A stretch of DNA of 14,947 nucleotides from Bacillota bacterium (GTDB taxonomy: Bacteria; Bacillota_C; Negativicutes; JAEYSJ01). Positions 7,546-13,731 of this stretch are shown piece after piece. Below the pieces are notes generated by a model. The model was not told where the DNA came from, did not search any database, and was given only the letters and a program-made list of their open reading frames with translations. The stretch is from positions 1-14,947 of the forward strand of contig JAEYSJ010000158.1 in the NCBI GenBank assembly GCA_023434855.1. Reading direction: 5' to 3'. The position numbers and the translations under genes are program-made. Numbering within the stretch: the stretch's first letter is position 1; each line of letters begins with the position of its first letter.

Positions 7546-7619
7546 ATATTGTATGAATACGTTTTTAGAAAAACTTGTTGTAAATCTTCGCAGTGATTAA
7601 AGAATATCCATAAACTAAC

Positions 7620-7665
7620 AATTGAAATGAAAGGCCCCCCTAGCAGGATGGCTCTCATTTCAATT
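7620..7665. repeat. Inverted repeat in the 500-bp gap before the Fic gene
   Basis: ATTGAAATGA (7621-7630) and TCATTTCAAT (7655-7664) pair, with A7620-T7665 extending the stem to 11 bp around a 24-nt loop containing a run of C. TTTTT follows on the plus side, so it may be a weak terminator. The rest of 7546-7960 shows no supportable gene. A minus-strand frame at 7539-7859 lacks a ribosome binding site and overlaps both hairpins. Confidence 0.4.
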
Positions 7666-7960
7666 TTTAAAGCTCTATTGTAAAGTTGAATAACAACCAT
7701 CCTTTGCCTTCTTCTAAACATGATTTTACACAGTCGTCTATACTGGCTTTTCCGTTCAATATTGTTGCACACTTGTGTGCTTAGTAGTAAGACAACTTCC
7801 TTCGCCTGGATTTTCATGGTATAATTCTTATCAGAATTAGCGTACGTGACCCTTGGCAAAAAATCAGTGTAACATGCTTTGATACGTTGTCGCCATAGTT
7901 CATGGAATCTCCTACCCTATATCAACTATATTTCCTGCGGATATGGTAAACACTATCTCA

Positions 7961-7999
7961 GAAAGGAGTGTCGAGTTATCTGCTCGACGGAATTTTATG
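7961..7999 (+). promoter_or_regulatory. Hairpin-spaced ribosome binding site of the Fic gene
   Basis: The only good Shine-Dalgarno, GAAAGGAG (7961-7968), lies 28 nt from the ATG at 7997, too far for normal use. Between them is a perfect 6-bp hairpin, GTCGAG (7970-7975) and CTCGAC (7983-7988) with a 7-nt loop. Folding it leaves 9 unpaired nt, an ideal spacing. The start therefore probably depends on this fold; this is inference from spacing. Confidence 0.45.
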
Positions 8000-8764
8000 A
8001 CCAAGCAAGAATTATTTAATAAGGCAGATGAGTATAAAAAAATTATACAAGCGGCACGTCCATTAAAGCCGGAAGAAATAAAGGAATTAGATGCCTATTT
8101 CAAAATTGGCTTAACCTATAGCAGTAATGCCTTAGAAGGAAATACCCTTACGATTTCGGAAACGAAAGTGCTGTTGGAGGATGGGCTGACAGCTGGTGGT
8201 AAACCTCTGAAAGACAGTTTGGAAGCAATAGGTCATGCAAAAGCATATGATTTTATGCTTCAGATGGTCAGAGAAAAACCTTTTGAAATTACAGAGCATA
8301 TTATTTTAGAATTGCATCGCCTGTTTTACGAAGGGATTGACAAACAAAACACCGGAAAATATCGTGATATTTCCGTCTATATTACGGGAACCGATTATCT
8401 ACCGCCGGAGCCAGAACAAGTTCCGCGGCTGATGAAGGAATATGTACATAAAGTAAATCAATTATCAGGAAAAACGCATCCTATTGAACTGGCTGCGCTT
8501 GCTCATAAATGGCTGGTTGATATCCATCCATATGTTGATGGTAATGGTAGAACAGCGCGTCTGCTGATGAATCTACTTTTGATGCATTATGGATATGGAA
8601 TTGTATCTATTCCGCCTGTATTGAGGATGGAATACATTGAGGCGCTTCGTGTATCACAATGTGCTAACCAACCGGATGCGGAACCATTTATCAAGTTGAT
8701 TGCAGAATGTACCATAGAAACCCAAAAAGATTATTGTAGGCTTTTACGCATAAAAACGAATTAA
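7997..8764 (+). CDS. Fic-domain protein (class II, predicted protein AMP-transferase)
   Basis: A 255-residue cytoplasmic protein predicted to transfer AMP (or another nucleotide) from a nucleotide donor to target hydroxyls. The catalytic loop HPYVDGNGRTAR (H177 to R188) matches HxFx(D/E)GNGRxxR with Tyr for Phe. The autoinhibitory motif [S/T]xxxE[G/N] is present N-terminally as SNALEG (S43, E47, G48), which places it in class II with a built-in inhibitory helix and so no separate antitoxin needed. The flap region (GKYRDISVYITGTDYLPPEPEQVP) precedes the Fic core. An upstream in-frame ATG at 7943 has no ribosome binding site, so I chose 7997 (see the hairpin-spaced site). The target protein cannot be deduced. 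The gene stands alone, and its complete motifs suggest it is active. Confidence 0.92.
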   Translation: MTKQELFNKADEYKKIIQAARPLKPEEIKELDAYFKIGLTYSSNALEGNTLTISETKVLLEDGLTAGGKPLKDSLEAIGHAKAYDFMLQMVREKPFEITEHIILELHRLFYEGIDKQNTGKYRDISVYITGTDYLPPEPEQVPRLMKEYVHKVNQLSGKTHPIELAALAHKWLVDIHPYVDGNGRTARLLMNLLLMHYGYGIVSIPPVLRMEYIEALRVSQCANQPDAEPFIKLIAECTIETQKDYCRLLRIKTN

Positions 8765-8817
8765 AAAGCAACCGATACAAAATAACTTTCGCTTGCTATT
8801 TCAAGCTTTCTACTCAT

Positions 8818-8862
8818 AATCTAACCATTCTAACCAGTTAAGTTGGTTAGAATGGTTAGATT
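8818..8862. repeat. Perfect 19-bp inverted repeat, 7-nt loop
   Basis: AATCTAACCATTCTAACCA (8818-8836) is exactly complementary to 8844-8862 around GTTAAGT. Each arm contains the half-repeat CTAACCA twice, as CTAACCATTCTAACCA. There is no U tract after it, so it is not a classical terminator. Its right end overlaps the -35 region of the promoter that follows, which suits an operator, though it might end the Fic transcript by another route. Confidence 0.6.
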
Positions 8863-8888
8863 GCTTCATGGTTCAATTCATATATAAT
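8861..8888 (+). promoter_or_regulatory. Candidate SigA promoter for the structured leader
   Basis: TTGCTT (8861-8866), a 16-nt spacer and TATAAT (8883-8888); a second TATAAT lies at 8889-8894. Transcription would begin at the first hairpin of the structured block. The -35 matches only its TTG, so strength is uncertain. Confidence 0.4.
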
Positions 8889-8895
8889 TATAATG

Positions 8896-9051
8896 TAGCC
8901 ACTCCCCCAAATGGCTATAGGCGCAGCGGGTTAATTACTTCTTGATCGAGTAGGAGACTCCCAGTAACTGAGTCGTCGCCGGGTAGAAAGGGGCACCCAA
9001 TCGGTGCGGGAACCCCTACAGACCCCACTCCAAGTCAACCGGTGAATACCC
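8896..9051 (+). ncRNA. GC-rich structured leader or candidate non-coding RNA, unidentified
   Basis: About 155 nt, clearly GC-richer than both flanks, with several compatible helices: TAGCCA/TGGCTA (8896-8901, 8911-8916), GACTC/GAGTC (8955-8959 with 8969-8973), and a nested set of GGGTA/TACCC (8981-8985, 9047-9051), AGGG/CCCT (8989-8992, 9014-9017) and GCACC/GGTGC (8993-8997, 9003-9007). It sits between a promoter-like site and the membrane-protein gene starting at 9142. It does not match any riboswitch class whose consensus I can recall. It could be a cis-regulatory RNA, a stand-alone RNA, or the non-coding end of a lost mobile element. Confidence 0.4.
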
Positions 9052-9141
9052 TAATAAAAAAGTACTATGCATGTATATAAAACAGCCCCGCAGGATAGCC
9101 TACGATATATTCAGCGATATCATAATCAGGAGGACTACACA

Positions 9142-9651
9142 TTGAGCAACCAAATGCTGCTATGGGCTATGCTAATTTTACCATTTTTGACCTTCTTTTT
9201 TATGGGGAAAAAATATATAAAGCGTTATATACCTGCTGGTTTGTTCGCTGTGCTTGTAAGCACAATAATAGGTGATGTAGGTGGTACTTTTCACTTTTGG
9301 GTTCGTCATGAAACCGCTTATCCACTTCATAATTTATCGCCGTGGAATATTTCTTTACATATGGTAGTGACAATGTGGGTATTAAAATTCACCTACCGGC
9401 GCTATTGGGTGTATCTAATTGTCAACGCAATTTTTGATCTAGTATATGCTTTCTTTTTTCTAAATACTTTTCTCCCAAACAAAGGCATATATAATTATGT
9501 AGCAATTACCAGTTTTCAGGTTTGGCTAATAAATCTTGTTACTGCAAACTTGATTTATCTTTTCCAAGTATGGCGAGAAGGTGGAAAATTACGGCTAGCA
9601 GCAGCAAAACCATTACCTAAAAATCAAGACAATGGGGAAGATAAGAAATAA
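9142..9651 (+). CDS. Five-helix membrane protein, unknown function
   Basis: The frame is open from an ATG at 9067, but that ATG has no ribosome binding site. The TTG at 9142 has AGGAGG at 9128-9133 (8 nt spacing) and starts directly at the first membrane helix, so I chose it (169 residues). Hydrophobic segments lie at about 6-20, 31-46, 66-83, 88-110 and 119-142. Between helices are GDVGGTFHFWVRHETAY and HFTYRR-like basic turns (KFTYRRYWVY), and the C-terminal tail is hydrophilic and Lys-rich. Similar small integral membrane proteins are widespread in Bacillus and relatives without an assigned role. The leader of 8896-9141 is long and structured, so expression may be controlled at the RNA level. 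Confidence 0.75.
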   Translation: MSNQMLLWAMLILPFLTFFFMGKKYIKRYIPAGLFAVLVSTIIGDVGGTFHFWVRHETAYPLHNLSPWNISLHMVVTMWVLKFTYRRYWVYLIVNAIFDLVYAFFFLNTFLPNKGIYNYVAITSFQVWLINLVTANLIYLFQVWREGGKLRLAAAKPLPKNQDNGEDKK

Positions 9652-9729
9652 AAGGCGCCCGTTAACTTATTGAAGTATCCTGTATTTTCCGAACGTTTAG
9701 CCCATTATTGGGAAATCAATCAGGTGTGT

Positions 9730-9776
9730 AAACCTCCATTGTCAGGTAAACTGGAACTTGACTATGGAGGTTTTTA
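9730..9776 (+). terminator. Rho-independent terminator
   Basis: AAACCTCCAT (9730-9739) pairs with ATGGAGGTTT (9764-9773). The stem continues GTCA/TGAC (9741-9744, 9759-9762) past one T-T mismatch, with a T run at 9771-9775. It sits 80-120 nt after the membrane-protein gene. The A tract on the left lets it also serve the convergent XRE gene. Confidence 0.75.
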
Positions 9777-9816
9777 AATATGTATGACTATGGGTGAAGT
9801 AGTAGGACCGTGTTTC

Positions 9817-10416
9817 TCATGTATTACCAAACAACTTTACCCAGGTACTTTTTAAAATTTGAATATTATCATTTTCCCATTGGTTAACCGTGCGTGCGTG
9901 AAACCCATATAGCTTGCCAAATTCTTTTTGCGTCAGCCCCAGGCTTTGACGTAACATCCGTATTTGTCGGCCTTGGCCATCGTATAAAAAACGATTATAC
10001 CGATCAAGCAGGTCTGTAATTTCAACGCCAAAAAGCTCAGCAATTTTACTTAGCTTATCAAAAGGGTAAGGGATTTTTCTGTCTTCCTGTTCATAACCGC
10101 AATAAGTAGCGAGATGAATGCCAGTTTTTTCAGCCACATCTCTTTGCCTTAGCGCTTTTTTATGTCTGTAATAGCGCAGCTTGTCCGCTACTGTGGCAAT
10201 TTCAGACGGGCCGGTATATTTAATATTAAACCTTTCCGCTTCAAGCAATTTGCGTGGTTGCAATAACTGGAAACGGTGAATATATAATGGGGCATACTTG
10301 ACGCCGCCGAGACAATGGCAGGTCACTATATACATATGTTTACCAAGGCGTATAAATGGGTACCATTTATCATGAAAAAGAATCCGGTTAGTACAATTCA
10401 GATCACTTTTAGCCAC
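9817..10416 (-). CDS. XRE-family regulator with two HTH domains
   Basis: A 199-residue protein. After about 70 residues of unassigned N-terminal sequence (FHDKWYPFIRLGKHMYIVTCH...) there are two Cro/C1-type helix-turn-helix domains: residues about 79-138 (LRYYRHKKALRQRDVAEKTGIHLATYCGYEQ...ITDLLDRYN) and about 149-186 (GRQIRMLRQSLGLTQKEFGKLYGFHARTVNQWE). The start used is GTG at 10416, which shares its G with the TAG stop of the truncated sigK (TAGTG). There is no Shine-Dalgarno, so translation would depend on coupling to sigK or on another start such as the ATG at 10335. If the sigK break is a mobile-element junction, this is the first gene inside that element, a usual place for a phage or element repressor. 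Confidence 0.8.
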   Translation of the reverse strand: MAKSDLNCTNRILFHDKWYPFIRLGKHMYIVTCHCLGGVKYAPLYIHRFQLLQPRKLLEAERFNIKYTGPSEIATVADKLRYYRHKKALRQRDVAEKTGIHLATYCGYEQEDRKIPYPFDKLSKIAELFGVEITDLLDRYNRFLYDGQGRQIRMLRQSLGLTQKEFGKLYGFHARTVNQWENDNIQILKSTWVKLFGNT

Positions 10417-10766
10417 TATGTTAGTATAGCATTTTCAATACATCTTGCTGCATATGTAGCTAAACGTATCTTTTTTGCGATATCAAAAGTATTAATTGCC
10501 TTTATCAATCCAATAGTCCCAATGGATATCAAGTCATCAATGTCCTCGCCTGTATTGTCAAATTTTTTGACGATATGTGCCACTAGTCGCAGATTTCTTT
10601 CAATTAATACGTTTTTGGCCTTTTCATCTCCATTTTTAAGTCTGTCGAGATATATCTGTTCTTCTTTTTCGGAAAGCGGTAAAGGAAAAGTATTATTAGT
10701 AACATAAGCGACAAGAAAAGCTATACCCTCAATAACGGCGGTTGCCAGAGCCGCAAAAAAAGACAC
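10416..10766 (-). CDS. sigK: SigK, N-terminal half only (interrupted mother-cell sigma factor)
   Basis: The product (116 residues) starts [24 protein letters not shown], the SigK pro-sequence region with a hydrophobic stretch, then [43 protein letters not shown] (sigma region 2) and [12 protein letters not shown] (region 2.4), and ends AILT-stop. Full SigK is about 230-240 residues; regions 3 and 4 are absent, and no continuation was found in the nearby frames. The break falls at the residues where the B. subtilis skin element divides sigK (around CIEN). I chose GTG at 10766, with GGGGGTGAT 6 nt upstream, over TTG at 10787. Region 2 remains open. It may be a live gene rejoined by excision during sporulation, or a relic; the E-to-A change in CIEN(E/A)IL sits at the junction. 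Confidence 0.85.
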   Translation of the reverse strand: MSFFAALATAVIEGIAFLVAYVTNNTFPLPLSEKEEQIYLDRLKNGDEKAKNVLIERNLRLVAHIVKKFDNTGEDIDDLISIGTIGLIKAINTFDIAKKIRLATYAARCIENAILT

Positions 10767-10798
10767 TAGCCAATCACCCCCTGACAATTCTGTGTTTC

Positions 10799-10825
10799 AT
10801 TGTATGGGGAAATAAGGCATATTGT
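10799..10825 (-). promoter_or_regulatory. SigE-like promoter upstream of sigK
   Basis: On the minus strand CATACAAT (10806-10799) matches the SigE -10 consensus CATACANT, and ACAATAT (10825-10819) resembles the -35 at a 12-nt spacing. In B. subtilis sigK is transcribed by SigE holoenzyme, so function and position agree. A GGCA/TGCC inverted repeat overlaps the -35 (10816-10828). Confidence 0.5.
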
Positions 10826-10911
10826 GCCTGTCATAAATTAAAATAAATATGGTTTTTCATGGAAATGCACTGGCTTTTACATTATAATTATCTATAGGAA
10901 GGTGATACATA

Positions 10912-11004
10912 ATGGACCAATACTTGGGCGACATGGGAATTCTGATTTCTATTGGACTTATTATTCTATATATGACATGGGACAAACTTTTTCCAGACGA
11001 ATAG
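10912..11004 (+). CDS. 30-residue single-pass membrane microprotein
   Basis: ATG at 10912 with a strong ribosome binding site, AGGAAGGTGAT, about 5 nt upstream, and a TATAAT box at 10883-10888. The product MDQYLGDMGILISIGLIILY is followed by MTWDKLFPDE: an acidic short N-terminus, one membrane helix (about residues 8-21) and an acidic tail. It is divergent from sigK and ends where a dispersed repeat begins. Such tiny membrane proteins are often missed by gene finders. I do not recognise it. Confidence 0.55.
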   Translation: MDQYLGDMGILISIGLIILYMTWDKLFPDE

Positions 11005-11162
11005 AGTCTTTTTCAAAACGTCCATCTACGTTGTTGCTCCTACGCGTTTTCGCTCAACGTACTTCCTTGTACGCCTTCGCTCAAACGCTAGTCGCGAGCC
11101 GTACAATCTGTATCGGGAAACGTTCAAGTCAGAACGTTGCATCTGAACTTTTTTAAACAGCC
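11003..11162. repeat. About 160-bp structured repeat, MITE/REP-like
   Basis: This fills the gap between the microprotein and yyaC. The ends are imperfect inverted repeats (GAGTCTTTTTCAAAACGTCC at the left; GTTCAGATGC and AAAAAAGTTC on the reverse of the right end). The centre folds as GCGTT/AACGC (11044-11048, 11084-11088) enclosing CGTAC/GTACG (11058-11062, 11069-11073), with a matching TTCGCTCAA on each side. It has no coding potential. It resembles a dispersed intergenic element I recall from Sporomusa/Pelosinus-type genomes; copy number cannot be tested here. Confidence 0.5.
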
Positions 11163-11212
11163 TCTTTTTATTAATGTTGCGTGTTTTTTATCACCCATTT
11201 ATAATCAACAAG

Positions 11213-11797
11213 TCAACCCATCGCTATTATACTGTCTTTTTCATTTGAAATTGCATTTATTACATTCTCAAGTGCGCCGCCAATTATTTTACTGAGTTTC
11301 ATAACAATTGACAGCGGTGTGCTTTGTAAATCTAAATAACCAATTTGTCCTCCGGCATTTACTACACCAATAATGGAGATGTGTCCTACACTAGGCAAAT
11401 TATTGCCGACTGCAATACCGGCTTGCAGGCCGCCTTCCCATATCTCGATATTGCCAATTTCATTAGATTTGCCTAAGCAGGCATCAATGGCGATAATAAT
11501 TGGATGGTGATATTGATGGTTAATGATAGCTATTGTTTCAACTAAATTACCGGCATGAACCGGGCATTCCAAACTTCCGAATACAATACAGTCAACATGT
11601 TCTCTTAAATGCGAACCAATTAACGGCCCAAGGGCGTCACCGGTATAGCGGTCCGAACCAATACATAATATTACTAGGGGCCTTATACTAAATCCTTCTT
11701 GTTTATGCAGCAAACATAATGCATGCTCGTACAATTTGTCACGAGCAGCAGTGTCATTCCGATTTGTTGTTAGTTTACTGATAGGATTTTTTTTCAT
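11213..11797 (-). CDS. yyaC: YyaC-family spore protease homologue
   Basis: A 194-residue protein closely following the B. subtilis YyaC pattern: VILCIGSDRYTGDALGPLIGSHL (residues about 42-64), a VFGSLECPVHAGNL segment, IDACLG (104-109), LPSVGHISIIGVVNAGG (about 134-150) and a terminal helix. The fold is related to germination protease GPR and hydrogenase-maturation peptidases, with conserved D49, D54 and D105 as candidate catalytic or metal residues. In B. subtilis it belongs to sporulation-expressed genes and its substrate is not firmly established. The ATG at 11797 has GGAGAGGGG upstream. It is transcribed toward the dispersed repeat. This is strong independent evidence of a spore former. 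Confidence 0.88.
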   Translation of the reverse strand: MKKNPISKLTTNRNDTAARDKLYEHALCLLHKQEGFSIRPLVILCIGSDRYTGDALGPLIGSHLREHVDCIVFGSLECPVHAGNLVETIAIINHQYHHPIIIAIDACLGKSNEIGNIEIWEGGLQAGIAVGNNLPSVGHISIIGVVNAGGQIGYLDLQSTPLSIVMKLSKIIGGALENVINAISNEKDSIIAMG

Positions 11798-11870
11798 TAT
11801 CCCCTCTCCTCATCAAACAGCCTTTAGTAATCTGTATGCATTATACCGATAATTATTGCAATAAATTTTT

Positions 11871-11906
11871 AAACCTCTTCGCTCATCTAGATGCGAAGAG
11901 GTTTTT
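11871..11906. terminator. Rho-independent terminator between the HD-domain gene and yyaC
   Basis: AAACCTCTTCGC (11871-11882) pairs perfectly with GCGAAGAGGTTT (11893-11904) around a 10-nt loop. There is a T run on the plus side (11902-11906) and A/T-rich sequence on the other. The only plausible user is the minus-strand HD-domain gene, whose transcript would also include the structured repeat next door. Confidence 0.7.
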
Positions 11907-11914
11907 CTTACAGT

Positions 11915-12045
11915 ATCAGAAAGTATAACTTTCCGGATTTTTCTAAAGTATTTCGCTTTACCCTGTGGAGCCGGAAAGTAACTTACTTTCTTTCTGCTTT
12001 AAAACCTTACGGTTTTCCCCGATTCTTCACTGTTCGAAACGGAAC
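11915..12045. repeat. Multi-hairpin intergenic element downstream of the HD-domain gene
   Basis: No gene is present. At least four short hairpins follow one another: GAAAGT/ACTTTC at 11919-11933, AAAG/CTTT at 11945-11959, a second GAAAGT/ACTTTC at 11974-11990, and AAAACC/GGTTTT at 12001-12016, with GTTC/GAAC near 12028-12041. TTCCGG and CCGG motifs recur beside the GAAAGT hairpins. It lies in the 3' untranslated region of the minus-strand HD-domain gene and looks like a dispersed structured element rather than unique sequence. Confidence 0.45.
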
Positions 12046-12052
12046 GTTTTTC

Positions 12053-12622
12053 TTACCCCACAAGTGGCAATGTTTGGTATTCAGGTTGCTCAGCCGCTTC
12101 TGCCAACGCCTTAATTACAAATTGAATATGTTCTTTAATATCAATTCCCATTTCTTGAGCACTGCTTAGTATAGTATCACGGTTTACTGCTCTGGCAAAC
12201 GCTTTGTCTTTCATCTTTTTGACTACTGACTTAACTTCAAGGTTGTCCAGATTTTTATCCGGGCGTACTAAGGCGCAGGCAATAATAAAACCCGTAAGTT
12301 CATCAACCGCTAATAAAGTTTTCTGCAAAATAGTACGCTCGCCGCACCAATCCCGGGCATGGGACTCAACATTGGTGATAAATTCTTCGTCATAACCATG
12401 AGCTGAAAGTATTTCCCTGGCATGGTCAGGATGTTCAGCAGGATATTTTTCAAAGTCAATATCATGTAACAGCCCCACTGCACCCCAATAGTCTCTATCT
12501 TCATTGTATTTAACAGCATAGGCCTTCATAGCGATTTCCACTGCCAAACAATGTTTAAGCAAGACTTCGCTCGTAACATGCTGATTAAGTACTTCCCAAA
12601 CTTGCTGCCTTGCAATTTGCAT
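12053..12622 (-). CDS. HD-domain phosphohydrolase-like protein
   Basis: A 189-residue cytoplasmic protein with the full HD metal-binding set: H24 (LLKHCLAVE), H53-D54 (LLHDIDFEKY), H88 (VESHA) and D107 (AVDELTGF). Proteins of this compact type are predicted metal-dependent phosphohydrolases, often acting on nucleotides; the substrate is unknown. The frame extends to GTG at 12634, but the AGGAG site overlaps that codon. The ATG at 12622 is spaced 11 nt from it and begins the usual N-terminal helix, so I chose it. The gene is monocistronic, divergent from the Na/Pi transporter, and followed by a structured element and terminator. Confidence 0.88.
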   Translation of the reverse strand: MQIARQQVWEVLNQHVTSEVLLKHCLAVEIAMKAYAVKYNEDRDYWGAVGLLHDIDFEKYPAEHPDHAREILSAHGYDEEFITNVESHARDWCGERTILQKTLLAVDELTGFIIACALVRPDKNLDNLEVKSVVKKMKDKAFARAVNRDTILSSAQEMGIDIKEHIQFVIKALAEAAEQPEYQTLPLVG

Positions 12623-12677
12623 ACAACCACTCACTCCTTTTTTAGATTATACTATAAGCTTATAAATTATTCAAAAT

Positions 12678-12706
12678 TCTATAAATCCTCCGATAGTCAT
12701 ACAGTA
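12678..12706 (+). promoter_or_regulatory. SigE/SigK-like promoter of the Na/Pi transporter gene
   Basis: CATACAGTA (12698-12706) fits both the SigE -10 (CATACANT) and the SigK -10 (CATANNNTA). TCTATAA (12678-12684), 13 nt upstream, resembles a SigE -35. It lies 24-30 nt before the GTG start, suggesting mother-cell expression. The match is short and could be chance in AT-rich DNA. Confidence 0.4.
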
Positions 12707-12729
12707 TAAGAAAGAATGGGGGTAATGTT

Positions 12730-13656
12730 GTGTACATTGTATTTTCAGCGTTTCTGGGAATTAGCATGCTAATAAGTGGTATATTCACCATGCGGCTTGG
12801 TCTTAAACACTTGTTATGGCACCGCATGCAGCATACTTTACGAAAACTTGTCATTACTCCCTGGCGAGGCATGATAATTGGAACGCTGGCAGCTGCTATA
12901 ATGCAAAGCAGTACAGCATTATCACTAATTACCATAGGCTTAGTTAGCGCCGAATATTTATCATTTTATCAAGGACTGGGATTAATTCTTGGAGCTAATA
13001 TTGGTACTTGCTCCACTGTGCAATTAATGAGTTTATCCCTACCGGATGAATTATTGCTTCCGCTGTTTTTTATATTAATTTTCGTCATTGCCAGCAGTAA
13101 TCGTCTGCGTTATTTAGCAATGGCTGCAGCCGGGCTATTGAGCATGTTTATCGGTTTAGATGTTTTGTCTGACACGCTAAGCAACATGTCAGAACTTAAT
13201 ACCGTTATCCAATACTTAACAATTGCTAGACGAAATCCGTTATATGGAATTCTGGGCGGAATTATAATGACATTTCTGTTTCAATCAAGCAGCGCAGCTA
13301 CAGGGGTTCTAATGATGCTGGCCACTGAAGGCATTATAGATTTGACTACTGCTGCTTATGTCGTGTATGGCAATAATATCGGCTCTTGCCTTTCATCAGT
13401 TGTTGTCGGTGCCACCGCTCCTTTGGCAGCTAAACGAATAGCTGTATCTCACATAGTGCTCAATGTTCTGGGAGTAGCCGCCGCCTTACCCTTTACTTCC
13501 CTGTTAATAGCAGCCGCAAATTGGTTCACCGCTGATTTTGCCAGACAAGTAGCGCTGGTACATACAATATTCAACATAATATCATCCCTGGTTGTATTGC
13601 CAATAGTAAAACAGTATGCCCTTTTCATCATGCGTCTTGTTCCCGGAAAAGAGTAA
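12730..13656 (+). CDS. Na/Pi-cotransporter family protein (NptA/YjbB-like), without PhoU domain
   Basis: A 308-residue integral membrane protein predicted to move phosphate with sodium. It shows the family's two inverted halves, each with a QSS motif (IMQSSTALSLITIGL at about 57-71 and FLFQSSSAATGVLMML at about 180-195) and a GANIGTC / GNNIGSC motif shortly after. It has about 8 hydrophobic segments. It ends soon after the last helix, lacking the C-terminal PhoU-like domain of longer bacterial members, which is also seen in YjbB-like short forms. GTG start at 12730, with GGGGGT 6 nt upstream. Its promoter looks sporulation-type. Confidence 0.9.
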   Translation: MYIVFSAFLGISMLISGIFTMRLGLKHLLWHRMQHTLRKLVITPWRGMIIGTLAAAIMQSSTALSLITIGLVSAEYLSFYQGLGLILGANIGTCSTVQLMSLSLPDELLLPLFFILIFVIASSNRLRYLAMAAAGLLSMFIGLDVLSDTLSNMSELNTVIQYLTIARRNPLYGILGGIIMTFLFQSSSAATGVLMMLATEGIIDLTTAAYVVYGNNIGSCLSSVVVGATAPLAAKRIAVSHIVLNVLGVAAALPFTSLLIAAANWFTADFARQVALVHTIFNIISSLVVLPIVKQYALFIMRLVPGKE

Positions 13657-13731
13657 AAAACAGGTTAACTATCCTTTTATCTTAATTCCAATACTACCAC
13701 TTCTATCAGCGGGAGTTCCACTTTGCTGCAT

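Noticed and set aside
7539..7859. 106-residue minus-strand open frame before the Fic gene
   Set aside because: No ribosome binding site before either Met, overlaps two hairpins, and has no recognisable motif; kept only as a mention in the gap description.
7997..8764. Toxin-antitoxin (Fic/Phd-Doc or FicTA) pair
   Set aside because: The inhibitory SxxxEG motif is within the same protein and no small antitoxin frame precedes or follows it.
8818..8862. Rho-independent terminator of the Fic gene
   Set aside because: The stem is perfect but is followed by GCTTCATGG rather than a U tract, so it was listed as an inverted repeat instead.
8896..9051. A known riboswitch (FMN, cobalamin, ZTP, c-di-GMP, ydaO) or T-box
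   Set aside because: I compared it with the conserved cores I remember and found no match; kept as an unidentified structured element.
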